Below, piece by piece: positions 1 to 10,941 of a stretch of 64,000 nt of DNA. How positions within the stretch are numbered: position 1 is the first letter of the stretch; every line of letters begins with the position of its first letter. Both the position numbers and the translations under genes were made by a program. Origin of the DNA: Phallus indusiatus (Eukaryota; Basidiomycota; Agaricomycetes; Phallales; Phallaceae); assembly GCA_027605045.1 (NCBI GenBank), contig JAQFWX010000013.1, positions 372,001 to 436,000 on the forward strand, read 5' to 3'. The notes below the pieces were generated by a model that saw only the letters and a list, made by a program, of their open reading frames with translations, was not told the DNA's origin and searched no databases.

Positions 1-1295
1 TACTAGCGATGATCGTGAAGTTGTGTACTATCTGAGCTATCCATTAAGCGGTCATTAGTACTGGCATCCATCCATCCATCATCTATCGATGATAGTTGCA
101 TTTGAGCCGATGGAAATTGATGATAATGAATTTTGATTCTAGGTAGTAGATAGAGTTAAGATTGTCAAGCATATAACCAGGTTTAAGTCAAAAGAAGATT
201 AGGCAAAGCTTAATTGTCCTTGCTGTACATGATTAGAGGATCATTCAAAGCATACGTTCGAGTTCTTGATTATTTGTGTACCTTACTACACATTGTCAAT
301 TGGAAATGTGGTACTAGCCTGAAGTTATCATAGTCCCTCAAAAATTGCCGTGAATCGTCGGACATGAGCTCACTTCGCATGTTAAAATAATAATCTTCAG
401 TACACTCGATATAAGTAATATATTCCTTAGTTTTATGGTGTTCAAGGTACATGTTTCAATCTGTTCGGTCGTTACGGTTGTTTACATAGTACAAGTATCG
501 ATTTTTCCATAAAAGGGCTATTAGTTCGTTTGATTTGGATCTTAATACTGAGGTGGAGCACTCCCGTTGTCATCTCCGTCTTCCTTTTGATGCGTCTTAG
601 ATATATCGTTATCATGAGACCAAAATACCAAATTACTTTAGGATCACGGAAATGTGTTGACTGTCAATAACAGGAGTTCCTTCGAATGGGAACGAAAGTA
701 TAACGTATAGCCGCCATCACGAGAATAGGGAATCGCTTGAACTTCTTTCGTGGGTGTATCAGGCGTGTAATACTAAATGGCGACCACTCCGTTATCTTGG
801 CCTGACAAGGATTCAAAATTACTAACAGATCCACTGAATACGGCTGAGCGCCGTGGCTGATGGCAATCGGTTAGTTTGTCCAATGGTAGAGATCAGGCGA
901 GCAATGTTGATTTCCGGCCACCAGATCAGCCAGATTATATATAGATAAAAAACGATTATTATTGTATGCGTAATCTTGGGACAGATTTGCACAAACATTA
1001 ATAAATATATGTTTCGTTTGAACATGCATCCAGAAAGAGCCCGTTCTCCGGGTCATTCAAACTATAGTGGTAGAAAGGGCCCGTTGAGCCAGTAGTCTTG
1101 TGGATAAAACATATCTGCAGGGGCGAATAATGAAATTGAAAGACTCTTTGAAACTACGTATATTGAACCGCCCTCAATCGTAGCACTACTTATTGTGTTC
1201 GAAAGCTCCTAACTGCCATAATCCTAATCCTATTAGTAAAAATAAGATCCTAAATAATAGAGTCGTACCACATGACAAGCAAAGAAACTGATAAC
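1..1295. other. Intergenic, no gene recognised
   Basis: Only short open frames of about 60 codons occur here and none resembles a known family. A short CATC-type repeat lies near 64-82. AT-rich, ordinary intergenic composition. Confidence 0.5.
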
Positions 1296-1736
1296 TCACT
1301 GGCGGAGTGACAGCGGAAGCGAAGCTAAGACCCACAAGGCAAGCAAGTATCTGCCCTCTGCAAAGAAGATAACTAAAAATATAAATTTTCCAACCAGCTT
1401 ATACCGTTGATAACGGAGGGCGTTCGTGCAATGCGACTCAGGACGCAGCTTTAGATCAGAATCGGCTTTATTTTCCTCGGAAGGTCCACGTGTTAGTTGA
1501 CACAAAGCCTGTTGATGATAATACGCGTTCTCGCGGTGATATTGAGTCACCAGGTTTCTTTCGTTTCGATTTGTACTAAAATCGGCTTGAGCAAGTTCTG
1601 ATTCTCGCAATCGTTCCAAGACCTTGAGATGAAAAACCAAGCTCTGTAAGTGATATTGAGTCGCCAGGGATCTTGCATTATCAGAAGGCGCTGGACGAGC
1701 ATTAGGATTTTCGTGCTGTTCAGGACCCTCATCCAT
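1296..1736 (-). CDS. Hypothetical 146-aa protein with internal near-repeat
   Basis: I do not recognise a family. The frame starts MDEGPEQHENPN and is rich in Glu, Gln, Asn and Arg. Two similar stretches, LATQYHLQSLVFHLKVLERL and LVTQYHRENAYYHQQALCQL, look like an imperfect duplication of a helical segment. The C-terminal part (KLVGKFIFLVIFFAEGRYLL) may be a membrane segment, but it overlaps a possible intron (donor GTATAAG, acceptor TTTGCAG), so the true end is uncertain. The surroundings hold no other gene. It could be a lineage-specific small protein or a chance frame. Confidence 0.3.
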   Translation of the reverse strand: MDEGPEQHENPNARPAPSDNARSLATQYHLQSLVFHLKVLERLRESELAQADFSTNRNERNLVTQYHRENAYYHQQALCQLTRGPSEENKADSDLKLRPESHCTNALRYQRYKLVGKFIFLVIFFAEGRYLLALWVLASLPLSLRQ

Positions 1737-2576
1737 TTTTTTAAAATCGAAGAGGACAACAGGAAGTTAAGAGTTGGATAGGGAACGAAAATTATGCTGG
1801 TCGCAAAAAGATCAAATATGCCGGCAACCGTATATTTGAAATGTCACTTACAATGTACCAATTCGAATAAGGGGGTCAACGGGCAGGCAGACGAGCAGTT
1901 TTACCAAGTAACTTGAACCTGACCTTTGTAACCGGTGTTTAATAGGCAACAAAAGGACATTTGTCATGGGTCATAACTGCCGAACATCGGATGGATGCCA
2001 GTGAAAGGTGCAGATTGCAATACCTATAATCGTACAAGCGATATTATGAGCGCAAACCTTGCGTATTAATTTTTCAAAGATGTTCCGCTCAATCAGTGCC
2101 GGTAATTTAAGGGTGTATCAAGCATAGAGCCCAGGCATTGAGAAGGTCCGTAAATTTGGTTTCGTTAGAGTAAGGTAGTGGTCGGAAATACGAATGTGAC
2201 AAGCAACGTTACACTTCCGGCTATGTCCTCCTCGATCTTCACCAACTCAAACATATCAGTAGTGCGGCGATAATCAAATCTTTCACATAAATCAAAGCGA
2301 AAGGAACAGTTAATCAATTACACTACTTTCTCAAACACTATTACGCATGTTCAGAAGGTCTCGATACACGAATGAATGAACTCGTCACCAATTGGCATGT
2401 ATCAAGACCGGCTGAACAATTTGAAATAACAGAAGAAGAAACATAGAAGAAAACGTAGTTCAAATTCAAGACACAAAGGGATATACATTCTGAGGGCTAA
2501 GAGTCAGTTTACCCTTCATTAAGACAATCATCTTACATACTAACAGTGCGGTTTGAACGAGCCAGGAAAACGCATT
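1737..2576. other. Intergenic, no gene recognised
   Basis: No convincing frame or RNA gene is visible. It separates the hypothetical frame from the C2H2 gene. Confidence 0.45.
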
Positions 2577-2918
2577 CTAAGCATGTTTCGATCGTTCGTG
2601 CATCCATAAGGCCTCCGGGCTTCCAAAAAGCTTCTGACAGGGTGTACAATAATAATGCCTTGGGCTGTCTTTATAGTGTTGAATTTTCGCTTCGTGCGTT
2701 GGGAAGACCCGCCAACAGGGCGGGCAACAGTAGTGGCGGTGGTGGCTCGAATAATGGTGGCGAAGCGCTTTCCCGGTTTGAAATTGTCGCGAACAGTCGG
2801 AACAGAATGTGAGATTGTATTTGTGCCTCGTCGAGTCGTGTAGGTGGCTGAGCATGGCCACATCGCTACCGAATTGTGTGTGGCAGGGCGCACAGTATAA
2901 AGATTGGGTACTAGACAT
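2577..2918 (-). CDS. Small four-finger C2H2 zinc-finger protein
   Basis: A compact protein made almost entirely of four C2H2-like units. Each has C-x2-C followed by about 12 residues and a His pair: CAPC (about residue 9), CSDC, CPPC and CTPC, with spacing such as H-LHDSTR-H and H-YKDSPR-H. Such fingers bind nucleic acid; the H-x5-6-H spacing and the linkers resemble the RNA/ribosome-type (U1-like) fingers as much as classical transcription-factor fingers. I place the start at MSSTQSLYCAPC because it sits just before the first finger; the frame stays open to an upstream Met at 3035, giving 39 more residues. The protein ends ERSKHA right after the last finger. No other domain is visible, so a target cannot be named. 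Fungal small C2H2 proteins of this layout are common and uncharacterised. Confidence 0.6.
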   Translation of the reverse strand: MSSTQSLYCAPCHTQFGSDVAMLSHLHDSTRHKYNLTFCSDCSRQFQTGKALRHHYSSHHRHYCCPPCWRVFPTHEAKIQHYKDSPRHYYCTPCQKLFGSPEALWMHERSKHA

Positions 2919-3325
2919 GGGATTTTTTGAAGTGGGATGGAGAAAACGAAGTTGGGCTGACACACGAACGGTGGCAATTGCGGATGAACACAACTTATTA
3001 TATGTGTCGCCCCTCCTCAACGAGGACTCGGTCAACCGAAACTCAAAACAGACGGAAGTAGAGCATAATCTTTAATTGTACTCAAGGGTTTCAAAATTTC
3101 CGCGTTCATAAGGTCGGTTCAAACAATGGTTTCGACCGATAATACATACAAATTCCTCTGATATCGCGCAAACTCTCTTATAATGGCTAGTAAAACAAGC
3201 GAAATAAAAAACACCAGTTGTCAGAATACACATGTAACTAGAACAACAACGCGTATGTCAAAAATAATAAAGTATTTCTTTTGTGGGTAACTTCTGTGGT
3301 AACTTGCGAAATTTGTACGGTGTAC
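2919..3325. other. Upstream region of C2H2 gene and 3' flank of FRD
   Basis: The first part (2919-3035) may be extra N-terminal coding sequence of the zinc-finger gene. The rest is AT-rich and holds no recognisable gene. Confidence 0.4.
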
Positions 3326-5804
3326 TCATTTCTTCAACGAACCGATGACGGCGTCAGGGGCGTATCTAGGTATGACCTATAAATCGGTTAATGGGTTTAA
3401 TATTTCGTGCATCCGCGGAGAATAGTGTAAAGTTCAAACCTTGGGATCATGCAACATGTTAAACTCCTCGGTTGCATCACGTCCGGCGTAAAGGAGAATC
3501 GCTTTCTCGCCTCCAGGATGATCGGGAAGGAACTATCAAATAGAAACGATGTTAACAAAAAAGTTTTGCGCCGAGACGGAGGAAAAAAAACAAACTTTAG
3601 TGACATCTAAAACTTGTCCGTTGACAATAACCCAAACATCATCCTGCTTATTATGTTTAACGACTTCTTCTGCCGTAAACTCCTTAGCACCTCCTGATGA
3701 TGAAGACGACGGTGACGATGATCCGGCAGAACCCGTAGTCTTCTTTTCCTCAGATGCTGCAGCAGTAGCAGGCGTATCAGCTTTTGGTTCCGCAGCACGG
3801 TCTAACTGTGGAGCTGGACTTGGAGTTGAAGTCGTCGTCGTCGTCGAAGTGCTCCCATTACCACCGGCCCATGAGAACTCCAAGTTGACTTTACTTTGTG
3901 CTGGATCAATCTTGACACGCGTTTCGAGAAGGTGTCCGGCGACTGCACCAAGTCGACCGACAGCTTTGTCCGCGGACGAAGCTTGTCTCAGAAGGTAGGC
4001 TGAGGCGGCATCACCAGATACACGACCAAACACAACGCAACCCCTAATGGAATCGTTGTTGTTTTAGATTCACATGGTGAAATTCGGAGAGACAACATAC
4101 AATAGTGAACTACCGCCCAATCGGTTTGCACCGTGTACACCACCTGCTACTTCACCTGCTGCGAAAAGACCCTGAATGGGTTTACCATCACCATCAATCA
4201 CACGCGTTTCGGGGTCGATTTCAAGACCGCCCATCGTGTAATGCAAGACCGGGGTCATGAGCGCCACATGGAAAACATCGTTCATCTTGATGTCGCCAGA
4301 TTGGAAGAACTACGATAACCGCGATTAAGAAAACTTGATGATAATCAGTAAGCAAAAGTGAGATAACAATACCTTCTTCCCGAAAGGATCACTCTTCTTG
4401 CGTGCACCGTCATTGTACTTGTTGACTGCATATGTATGATCAAAAAAACACATCAAGACTTCCTAAACATGAAACTCACAAGTGGCTTTCAGAACTTCGG
4501 GCTTAATGCCCATTTCTTTTGCAAGCGCATCTCCGCTCTCAAATCGACGCATCAGCCCACGCCCAACATAATGTTTGCAATGCCACTCGATCTGACCGGC
4601 AGCCTGACTATTAAGAACAAGTCGGATAGGGAACTGCTCGTCCAGAAAAGCGTCAGAGATATTACACTAAGAAGAACAATACGATTTTCACGCACTTTTC
4701 CGTTCTCCCACATCTTGCCTGTAACATAATCTCGATGACCAAGTTCATCAGCGAACCGTTGACCTTCCGCATCGAGCAAAAGACCTCCGACACCACGCAA
4801 GGCCTCAGCAGCCAAAAACTTGACTTTAGCATTCGGTTCATTGGGATCGACTAAACCTGTTGGATGGACTTGAACTTTCTCAAGGTCGATACCTATACAA
4901 CCCCCAAATGGTTAACTGCGCTTGTTTCAAGAGGACAACGCCAATGGACACACCTTTAGCTCCGATAGCCATAGCCATCTTCTGTCCATCACCTGTACAA
5001 TGATCACCATTGGTAGTCGGCAAATCCCAATATTCAGGTCGATGTTTCTTCAATAAACTGTTCTCGGTGAAATCGGCGGCATACCCGCCCGTAGCGAGAA
5101 TAACAGGACCGTAAGCCTTCTTAGTCTGTCCGTTGTGGACGTACTCGACACCGACTACGGTGTTAGAGTCGCCTTCTCTGACGAGACTTGTAACGCGGGC
5201 TTTCTTGAGGATGGTTACTCTGTCGGGGATAGATTGTGCAAGATCTTCAAGACGCTCCATCTGGGCGTATGTAATAACCTAGAAAAAGCCTCGATGAGCA
5301 CTTATAGCTACCACTGCATACATAACACTCTGTACCCACCATTCCAGGAAATTGCGCACCCCCACGATGAGTTCTAGGATGACTATGCCCGCCCAATCTG
5401 GCGACCTGACTCAAATCAAGTCCAAACTTCCTCACGAGCCAATTAACAGCATCTCCAGAATTGCCAGTAAGCACTCTAATCAGATCATCCCGCGCAAGCT
5501 CTCTTGCCGAGCGTTTTGTGTCTTCAAAGAATGTTTTGGCACTGTCTGCTATTCCTTGGTCTTGTTGTGCCTCGGTCCCGGCACCGTTGATGCCTGATGT
5601 GGCTTTGGTGGAGTTGCCACCCATGAAACTTTCAATTAAATTTTAAGCCATATGAAATGATGCAAAAAGTTAGGGGGGGTTATTTCTGACATACCCTTGT
5701 TTATCCAGTAACAGCACATTCCCACCACGTTCGAGGACAGTATGAGCAGCACTCAAACCAGCTAGTCCACCACCAACAATAATAACCTGTGTACTCTGAG
5801 ACAT
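3326..5804 (-). CDS. FRD1: Soluble fumarate reductase fused to cytochrome b5 domain
   Basis: An FAD-dependent flavoprotein that reduces fumarate to succinate, as yeast Osm1/Frd1 do to reoxidise reduced flavins; location cytosol, mitochondria or ER. The start at 5804 gives an N-terminal dinucleotide fold, [19 protein letters not shown]. Downstream exons carry the family segments [26 protein letters not shown]...[34 protein letters not shown] and [20 protein letters not shown], ending [19 protein letters not shown] Ser/Thr/Pro/Ala-rich linker then leads to a C-terminal cytochrome b5 domain ([20 protein letters not shown], then [21 protein letters not shown]), whose heme His lies in the HPGG loop. 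The last coding exon, reading [16 protein letters not shown], is recovered only by splicing an intron with the weak donor GTTTGA (3381-3439); otherwise the protein stops early after DPKV. Many introns; exact exon ends in the middle were not all traced. Confidence 0.88.
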
Positions 5805-6452
5805 TGTGTTTGCTTGTAGTTTTTCTATCCAAGATAGATAGAGAGAAGTCGAAAAGTATGTGGATGTCTAATACGAAGAGAGGGTTTCTCTGCGTTTTGT
5901 ACCCCCGCTTTCTCGGGCGTGCCGGCGGCTACTCTTGATTAACATGTGATTGTGGGTGGCGATGACATAAGCAGCCGACACCTTGTAGCTCCGGGCCGTA
6001 CAGGTTGACTCTAACCGGCAAACACGAATGCTTTCTGGCTTCTAAAAACTTGACAAATTGTTTATAATTGGTCTTTTGTTTGCGTAGTTTATGAAGTTGT
6101 TTCGTCAGGTGTCACTTTGAAGAAAAGGTGATGTATAGCCCGTAATAGTTTCGAGTCAGTTCCGGTTTCCGTAATAGCCCGACCACCAAGCCTATACATC
6201 CGTCACGGCAGGATCCTTGGGAAAAGTGTACAGCTTTCGAGCACTCATGATGCTAGATGGCAAAAAGATTCAGGGCCGGATAAAATAAATTCAAGACGTT
6301 TAGGCCTATTTTGCTTTCCGAAGATGAGCTCCGTCTTCCGTCTCTCCGAAACTCGTTTCCCGATTCTCAAGAAGCTTTGAAATTAAATACATATGATTGT
6401 CAACTGAGCCTATTTCCGGCTATGTTGGTGTCGAGAGTAGTATCCACTACTA
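5805..6452. other. Intergenic: FRD promoter and dipeptidase 3' flank
   Basis: Upstream region of the fumarate reductase and 3' flank of the dipeptidase. No gene or RNA is recognised in it. No clear TATA element or repeat stands out. Confidence 0.45.
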
Positions 6453-8336
6453 CTATAAGTCTGTTCTCTTGTCGTAAATATCATATGCAGGTTCAGCAAC
6501 TTCTTTCTGAATTTTCTGCGAAACACGTTCAACACCTTCCCAAACACGTATCAAGTTTCCGCTTGCTAGTCCTGCTAATTCGCCTCTGGACCAGCCCCGT
6601 TTCAAGAGTTCCGCAAACTGTACAATTATTGGAAATTGGTAATGGGCTAAGAAAAATAACATATACTTACCAGTTCAGGGTATTTCGAAACATCTTCCAA
6701 TCCAACTGGAACTGTATCTATACCGTCAAAGTCACTGCCTATGCCAACACTGTGGTGGACATGTCAGGTCAAAAAAAAGTGGACGAAATTGCGCTTTCGA
6801 CGTACAATTGTCGACCAGCTACATTTCCAATGTGGTCAATGTGATCTGCTACAACCGAAACCGTCGCTTCCCCTTCTGCCGCAACATACTGCGGTGCAAA
6901 ATTGACCTAGATACATAGATTATTTGGCTTATGAGCTTTTGCTTGTTTCGCGGGAACGTTTTAATTGATTGGAACGAACCATGACAACACCGTCCTTCTG
7001 ACCCGCTTCAGTTCCAATCATCTTTAAAATATCGTCTGGTACGTTTCTCGAAACATTCCATACCGCTCGTGCAGATGAATGACTCCACATTACAGGTGCT
7101 TCACTTAATTGAATGGCTTGGATGGTAGTTAGATCTGATGTATGCGATACGTCTATTAACATTCCCAGACGATTCATTTCTTTGATAAGAGTTCGACCAA
7201 AGGGACTTCAAAAAGAATGAATTGAGTGAAAGCGAAATTGATGTTTTTTTGCAAAATTTACTACCTTAATCCTCCGTGTTTGGCTTCCGGCATGACGAAT
7301 ACACCACCCGTATCCGCGAATGCGTTATGACACATGTGTGTAAGCGTCATATACCTGGCACCCAATTCATAAAACACACGAAGAGATGACAGCGAGTTCC
7401 CCAATTGATGAGCCCTAGCCATTACATATAAATTAAACAATGTGAATGTTTAAAAAATGGGGGACGTTTTTTTTTATTTACCCTTCAACGCCTAACATGC
7501 TTGCCACTTTGCCATGCGACATGGCGCTGCGTAACGATTGGGTGTCGGGAACAAGTTGAAAGACCTAGTAATCGTGCCAGTGATTAGCGGACACTGGAAG
7601 ATTATTTCATGAATTGAACATACATCATTGTACTTTTTAATAAACTCCTTTGCGACATCAATTTGTTCCACAGTGTCTCTGAGAGAAAGGGAAGACGTGA
7701 TGTATAAAATATTTATATTGTCATCCTCACCTGACGCGATTGGTGGGTATCATGAAATCTGGGCCGTCCTCTGCGCATTCGACATAAACGGACCTGGTTT
7801 TCAATTCGGTTTGTTAGTGAAAGACAAAGGAAGCAAAAAAGGCGGGCTTACCAGAACATTCCCCCAAGTTTTCCGGTGCGTAATCGCGGGATGTCAATAT
7901 GTCCGGGAACCGTTTGTCGTAAATCCACCGATGAAACATTATTATGAAAATGGGCACGAACGTAACTTGGCAGGTCTGAATACAGTTAAAGGATGTCAGA
8001 GTTTGGAATTCTTGATTCCTCGTACGAACCAATATGGCCATCCTAAGAAAGACATCACAAACTGAAAGAAGGGAAATCACGTAATGAACGTACTATGACT
8101 GGATCTTTAGACAAAATAGCCAACGCAGCCTCGTACGGGTCTTCAGGCAGTGCTAGTGATGACCCATTCCATACCCTCAGGAACACCACCAACCCCGTGA
8201 CGAGAAGAACAGTAAGGGTCGTGTTCACGAATCTTCCTCCTCTCCGATCTTTCCGTTGGGTATCATCCAGCAATGCTGAACGCTCGTCACCATCGCCTTT
8301 GGGGCTGCTGCCAGTAGTAGCCTTGAGCGAAGACAT
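6453..8336 (-). CDS. Membrane-anchored dipeptidase, peptidase family M19
   Basis: A zinc dipeptidase (renal dipeptidase family) that cleaves dipeptides and related amides. The start at 8336 gives a basic N-terminal tail, then a single hydrophobic anchor ([18 protein letters not shown]), so it is probably a type II membrane protein facing the vacuole or cell exterior. The catalytic domain begins [18 protein letters not shown], where H-I-D is the zinc-binding HxD, then [20 protein letters not shown]. Further family segments are [38 protein letters not shown] and the C-terminal [20 protein letters not shown]. The HxD is assembled from a 13-nt microexon (8030-8042) between two introns. The 3' end ends YDKRTDL. 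The M19 assignment is firm; the substrate is not known. Confidence 0.9.
8030..8042 (-). other. 13-nt microexon of the M19 dipeptidase
   Basis: On the minus strand GATGGCCATATTG is preceded by TTTCTTAG and followed by GTTCGTAC. Splicing gives ATA|GAT GGC CAT ATT G|AC CTG CCA, that is I-D-G-H-I-D-L-P, exactly the family zinc site. No other splice choice I tried restores this motif. The first intron ends at CTTTCTTAG and the second at TATTCAG. Confidence 0.8.
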
Positions 8337-8793
8337 ATAATATGGGTTCGCAGGGAAAAGGGGCTGTTGGTATGCACTTACGTCGCTGCCAGACCTGTTT
8401 TATCGGAAGCGCTAGCGCTTGTTTCTTGAATATGACCGGCTGGCGTTGAATCTGAATTTGCAGTTGTATTTCTATTCTTTCTCCTTTCCATTGGGGACAA
8501 ACAGTTGATGTCGAGTGAAGTGAACTCCTTAAGCTTGTTGGTGGGACTCTCCTTTATAGGAACCCTCCTGTCTTCTGAACTATTACGTTTACATGGCAAG
8601 TGTGTCCTGTTCCAAAGAAGCTCCAACGTGAAAGTGACGTGATTGGTACGTTGAGTATAAGCGGCAGTTCGGCTGAGGACCTTCTAGGATTCCACAAGTT
8701 CACCTTATCCGGCAATCACCATGCTCGGAGGTGGTAAAGCGCCCGTGACGTAATGTCGCACACGTAATACCCTGCCGCTTTGTTTGTTGCTGA
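8337..8793. promoter_or_regulatory. Shared promoter of dipeptidase (-) and PIG-A (+)
   Basis: A divergent intergenic region of about 457 bp. It also contains a minus-strand 82-codon frame (8378-8626, MELLWNRTHLPCKRN) that ends at a perfect GTAAGT donor, which may be a 5' leader intron or an upstream ORF of the dipeptidase mRNA. No defined promoter element was identified. Confidence 0.5.
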
Positions 8794-10654
8794 ATGCGCA
8801 AAAGAACATCGACAACTCGAGCTGTTCAATCCAACAAAAACCATGGCGTCACTTCTGAACTGGGAAAGAAAACCAAAATTAATATTGCGTACGTTTTGAG
8901 ATACAAGTCAAAGGAAAAAAACATAATGATGTTTGAACATTAAAAAAAGGATGATCAGCGATTTCTTCCATCCCGTTGTTGGTGGGGTGGAGAATCACAT
9001 TTACATGCTTGCCTCAAATCTTTTGAGAAGGGGACACAAAGTATGTTGCCCATCATTCTGCGCTGCGTACTTCTCAGAGACACTAGTTCTACAGGTTATC
9101 GTAGTAACACACTCTCATCCTCCAGACCGCGTCGGAATCCGCTGGCTAAGTCCAGGTCTCAAAGTATACCATATCCCTTTCAAAACCATCGCATCCTCAG
9201 CTACTCTTCCGAACTACTTTGCTTTTCTCCCTTATTTCAGAACCATCATGCTCAGAGAACACATCGAACTTGTCCACGGACACGCCGGTCTGTCATCATT
9301 AGCTCAAGAAGCGATGTTGCACGCACATCATATGAACATTCGAACCGTGTTTACCGATCATAGTTTATTTGGATTCGCGGATGCTGCTTCTATTTTGACG
9401 AACAAGCTGTTGGAGGTTGCTTTAAAGAATGTTGATGCTGTTATTTGCGTGTCGTACACTGGGTTAGTTCTCTTGAGCGAAGGATCACGCTCAAAAACTG
9501 AATTTTCTAAACAGCCGCGAAAATACAGTACTCAGAGCGGCTATACCCCGTTCTTCCGTTGACACAGTTTATGTCATTCCCAACGCAATCATAGGAGACC
9601 GATTCCAACCAAGAGAAATGCCTTTACCCACTGATATAAGTAAATAAAATACCACCCCGAAAAAATTACGCTTTGTTTTTAATTTGTTTGTTTTAGTCAC
9701 GATTGTTGTCGTTTCAAGATTGGCATATCGCAAAGGTGTTGATTTATTAGTTGCAACCGCACCTCGAATCTGCGAACGCTTTCCCAATGTTCGGTTCTTG
9801 ATAGGTTTGCCTTTTGTAACATTCTGTTCTTTTGCTTGTTCTCAGCTTGCTTAACAGGTGGAGATGGTCCAAAACTGATAGAGATTCTACAAATGCGAGA
9901 GAAACATCGTTTGCAAGATAGAATTATTTTATTAGGACCTGTGAAGCACTCGGACGTTCGAGATGTCAGTAATAATAAGAACATATTTTAGTTATTATTC
10001 AAGTTTTTATAACAGGTGCTAGTGCGGGGATCAATATTTCTGAACACCTCTTTGACAGAAGCGTTCGGGATTGCTATCTTAGAGGCAGCCTGTGCCGGTT
10101 TATACGTTGTTAGCACACGCGTTGGAGGTGTACCAGAAGTACTTCCTGAGGATCTGATTTCATTCGCCAACCCAGAGGAAGATGGTAAAATGACTTTCCC
10201 TGGTATTCATGAGTTTTGGCCTCATGTTTATGGGTTTTAGATGTGATTAGTGCATTATCGAAAGCGATTAATATTGTGTCTAGCGGGAAACATGATCCAC
10301 TTGCGGCACACGACAGGGTCAAAAAATTTTATAGCTGGGAGCAGGTAACGGAACGAACTGAGGGAGTCTATCGTTCTGTATTAGAAAGCGAACCTAGAGA
10401 TTTGTGGGATAGAATGCAAAGGTATGCAAGGGCTAAAGTCAACGCTGACGATTTATTCAATAATGTTTTTTCTTTATTTTCTCAGAACGATGACAGTTGG
10501 TCCTTGTGCTGGTCCGATTTACCTTTGCGTTTTAGTGGTAGACTGCATTTTCTTCTTTCTTTTGGAGTATTTTATGCCACGCGAAAATATTGACTATGTC
10601 CTGAAGGAATGGGACTTGCAACGGTTTCGTCAAGTGGTTCAAAGCCAAAATTAG
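8794..10654 (+). CDS. GPI3: PIG-A / GPI3, GPI-GlcNAc transferase catalytic subunit
   Basis: The GT4-family glycosyltransferase that transfers GlcNAc from UDP-GlcNAc to phosphatidylinositol, the first step of GPI-anchor synthesis at the ER. The start at 8794 ([16 protein letters not shown]) is chosen because that frame joins exactly through the first intron (8889-8949) to [20 protein letters not shown]. Then follow [104 protein letters not shown] and the GT-B signature [21 protein letters not shown] hydrophobic C-terminal segment ([18 protein letters not shown]) is the ER anchor typical of PIG-A, after which it ends QVVQSQN. All introns seen are GT-AG. Function would require the other GPI-GnT subunits, which are not in this window. 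Confidence 0.95.
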
Positions 10655-10941
10655 ACTCATCCATAGCTCGTATTAATTATCGCTTCGTCTTGTATTATTA
10701 TTCATTGTTACCATTGTGCCCACGTCGAATGTAGTCTTATTTAGATAGTAAGATAATGAATTTATCGAAAGTTAAGTTCGATTCGTGTAAAATACCAAAA
10801 CACAATAAAGGGTGCTGTCATATATATAAGGGCTATTATGTAGCGAATATGTCCATATATTATCTTTTTGAGTGGGGGAAATTAGTGTTGCAAGGACATA
10901 AGATTCGTTTGTTGAGAACAGCTGATTATATCTCATCAGTC

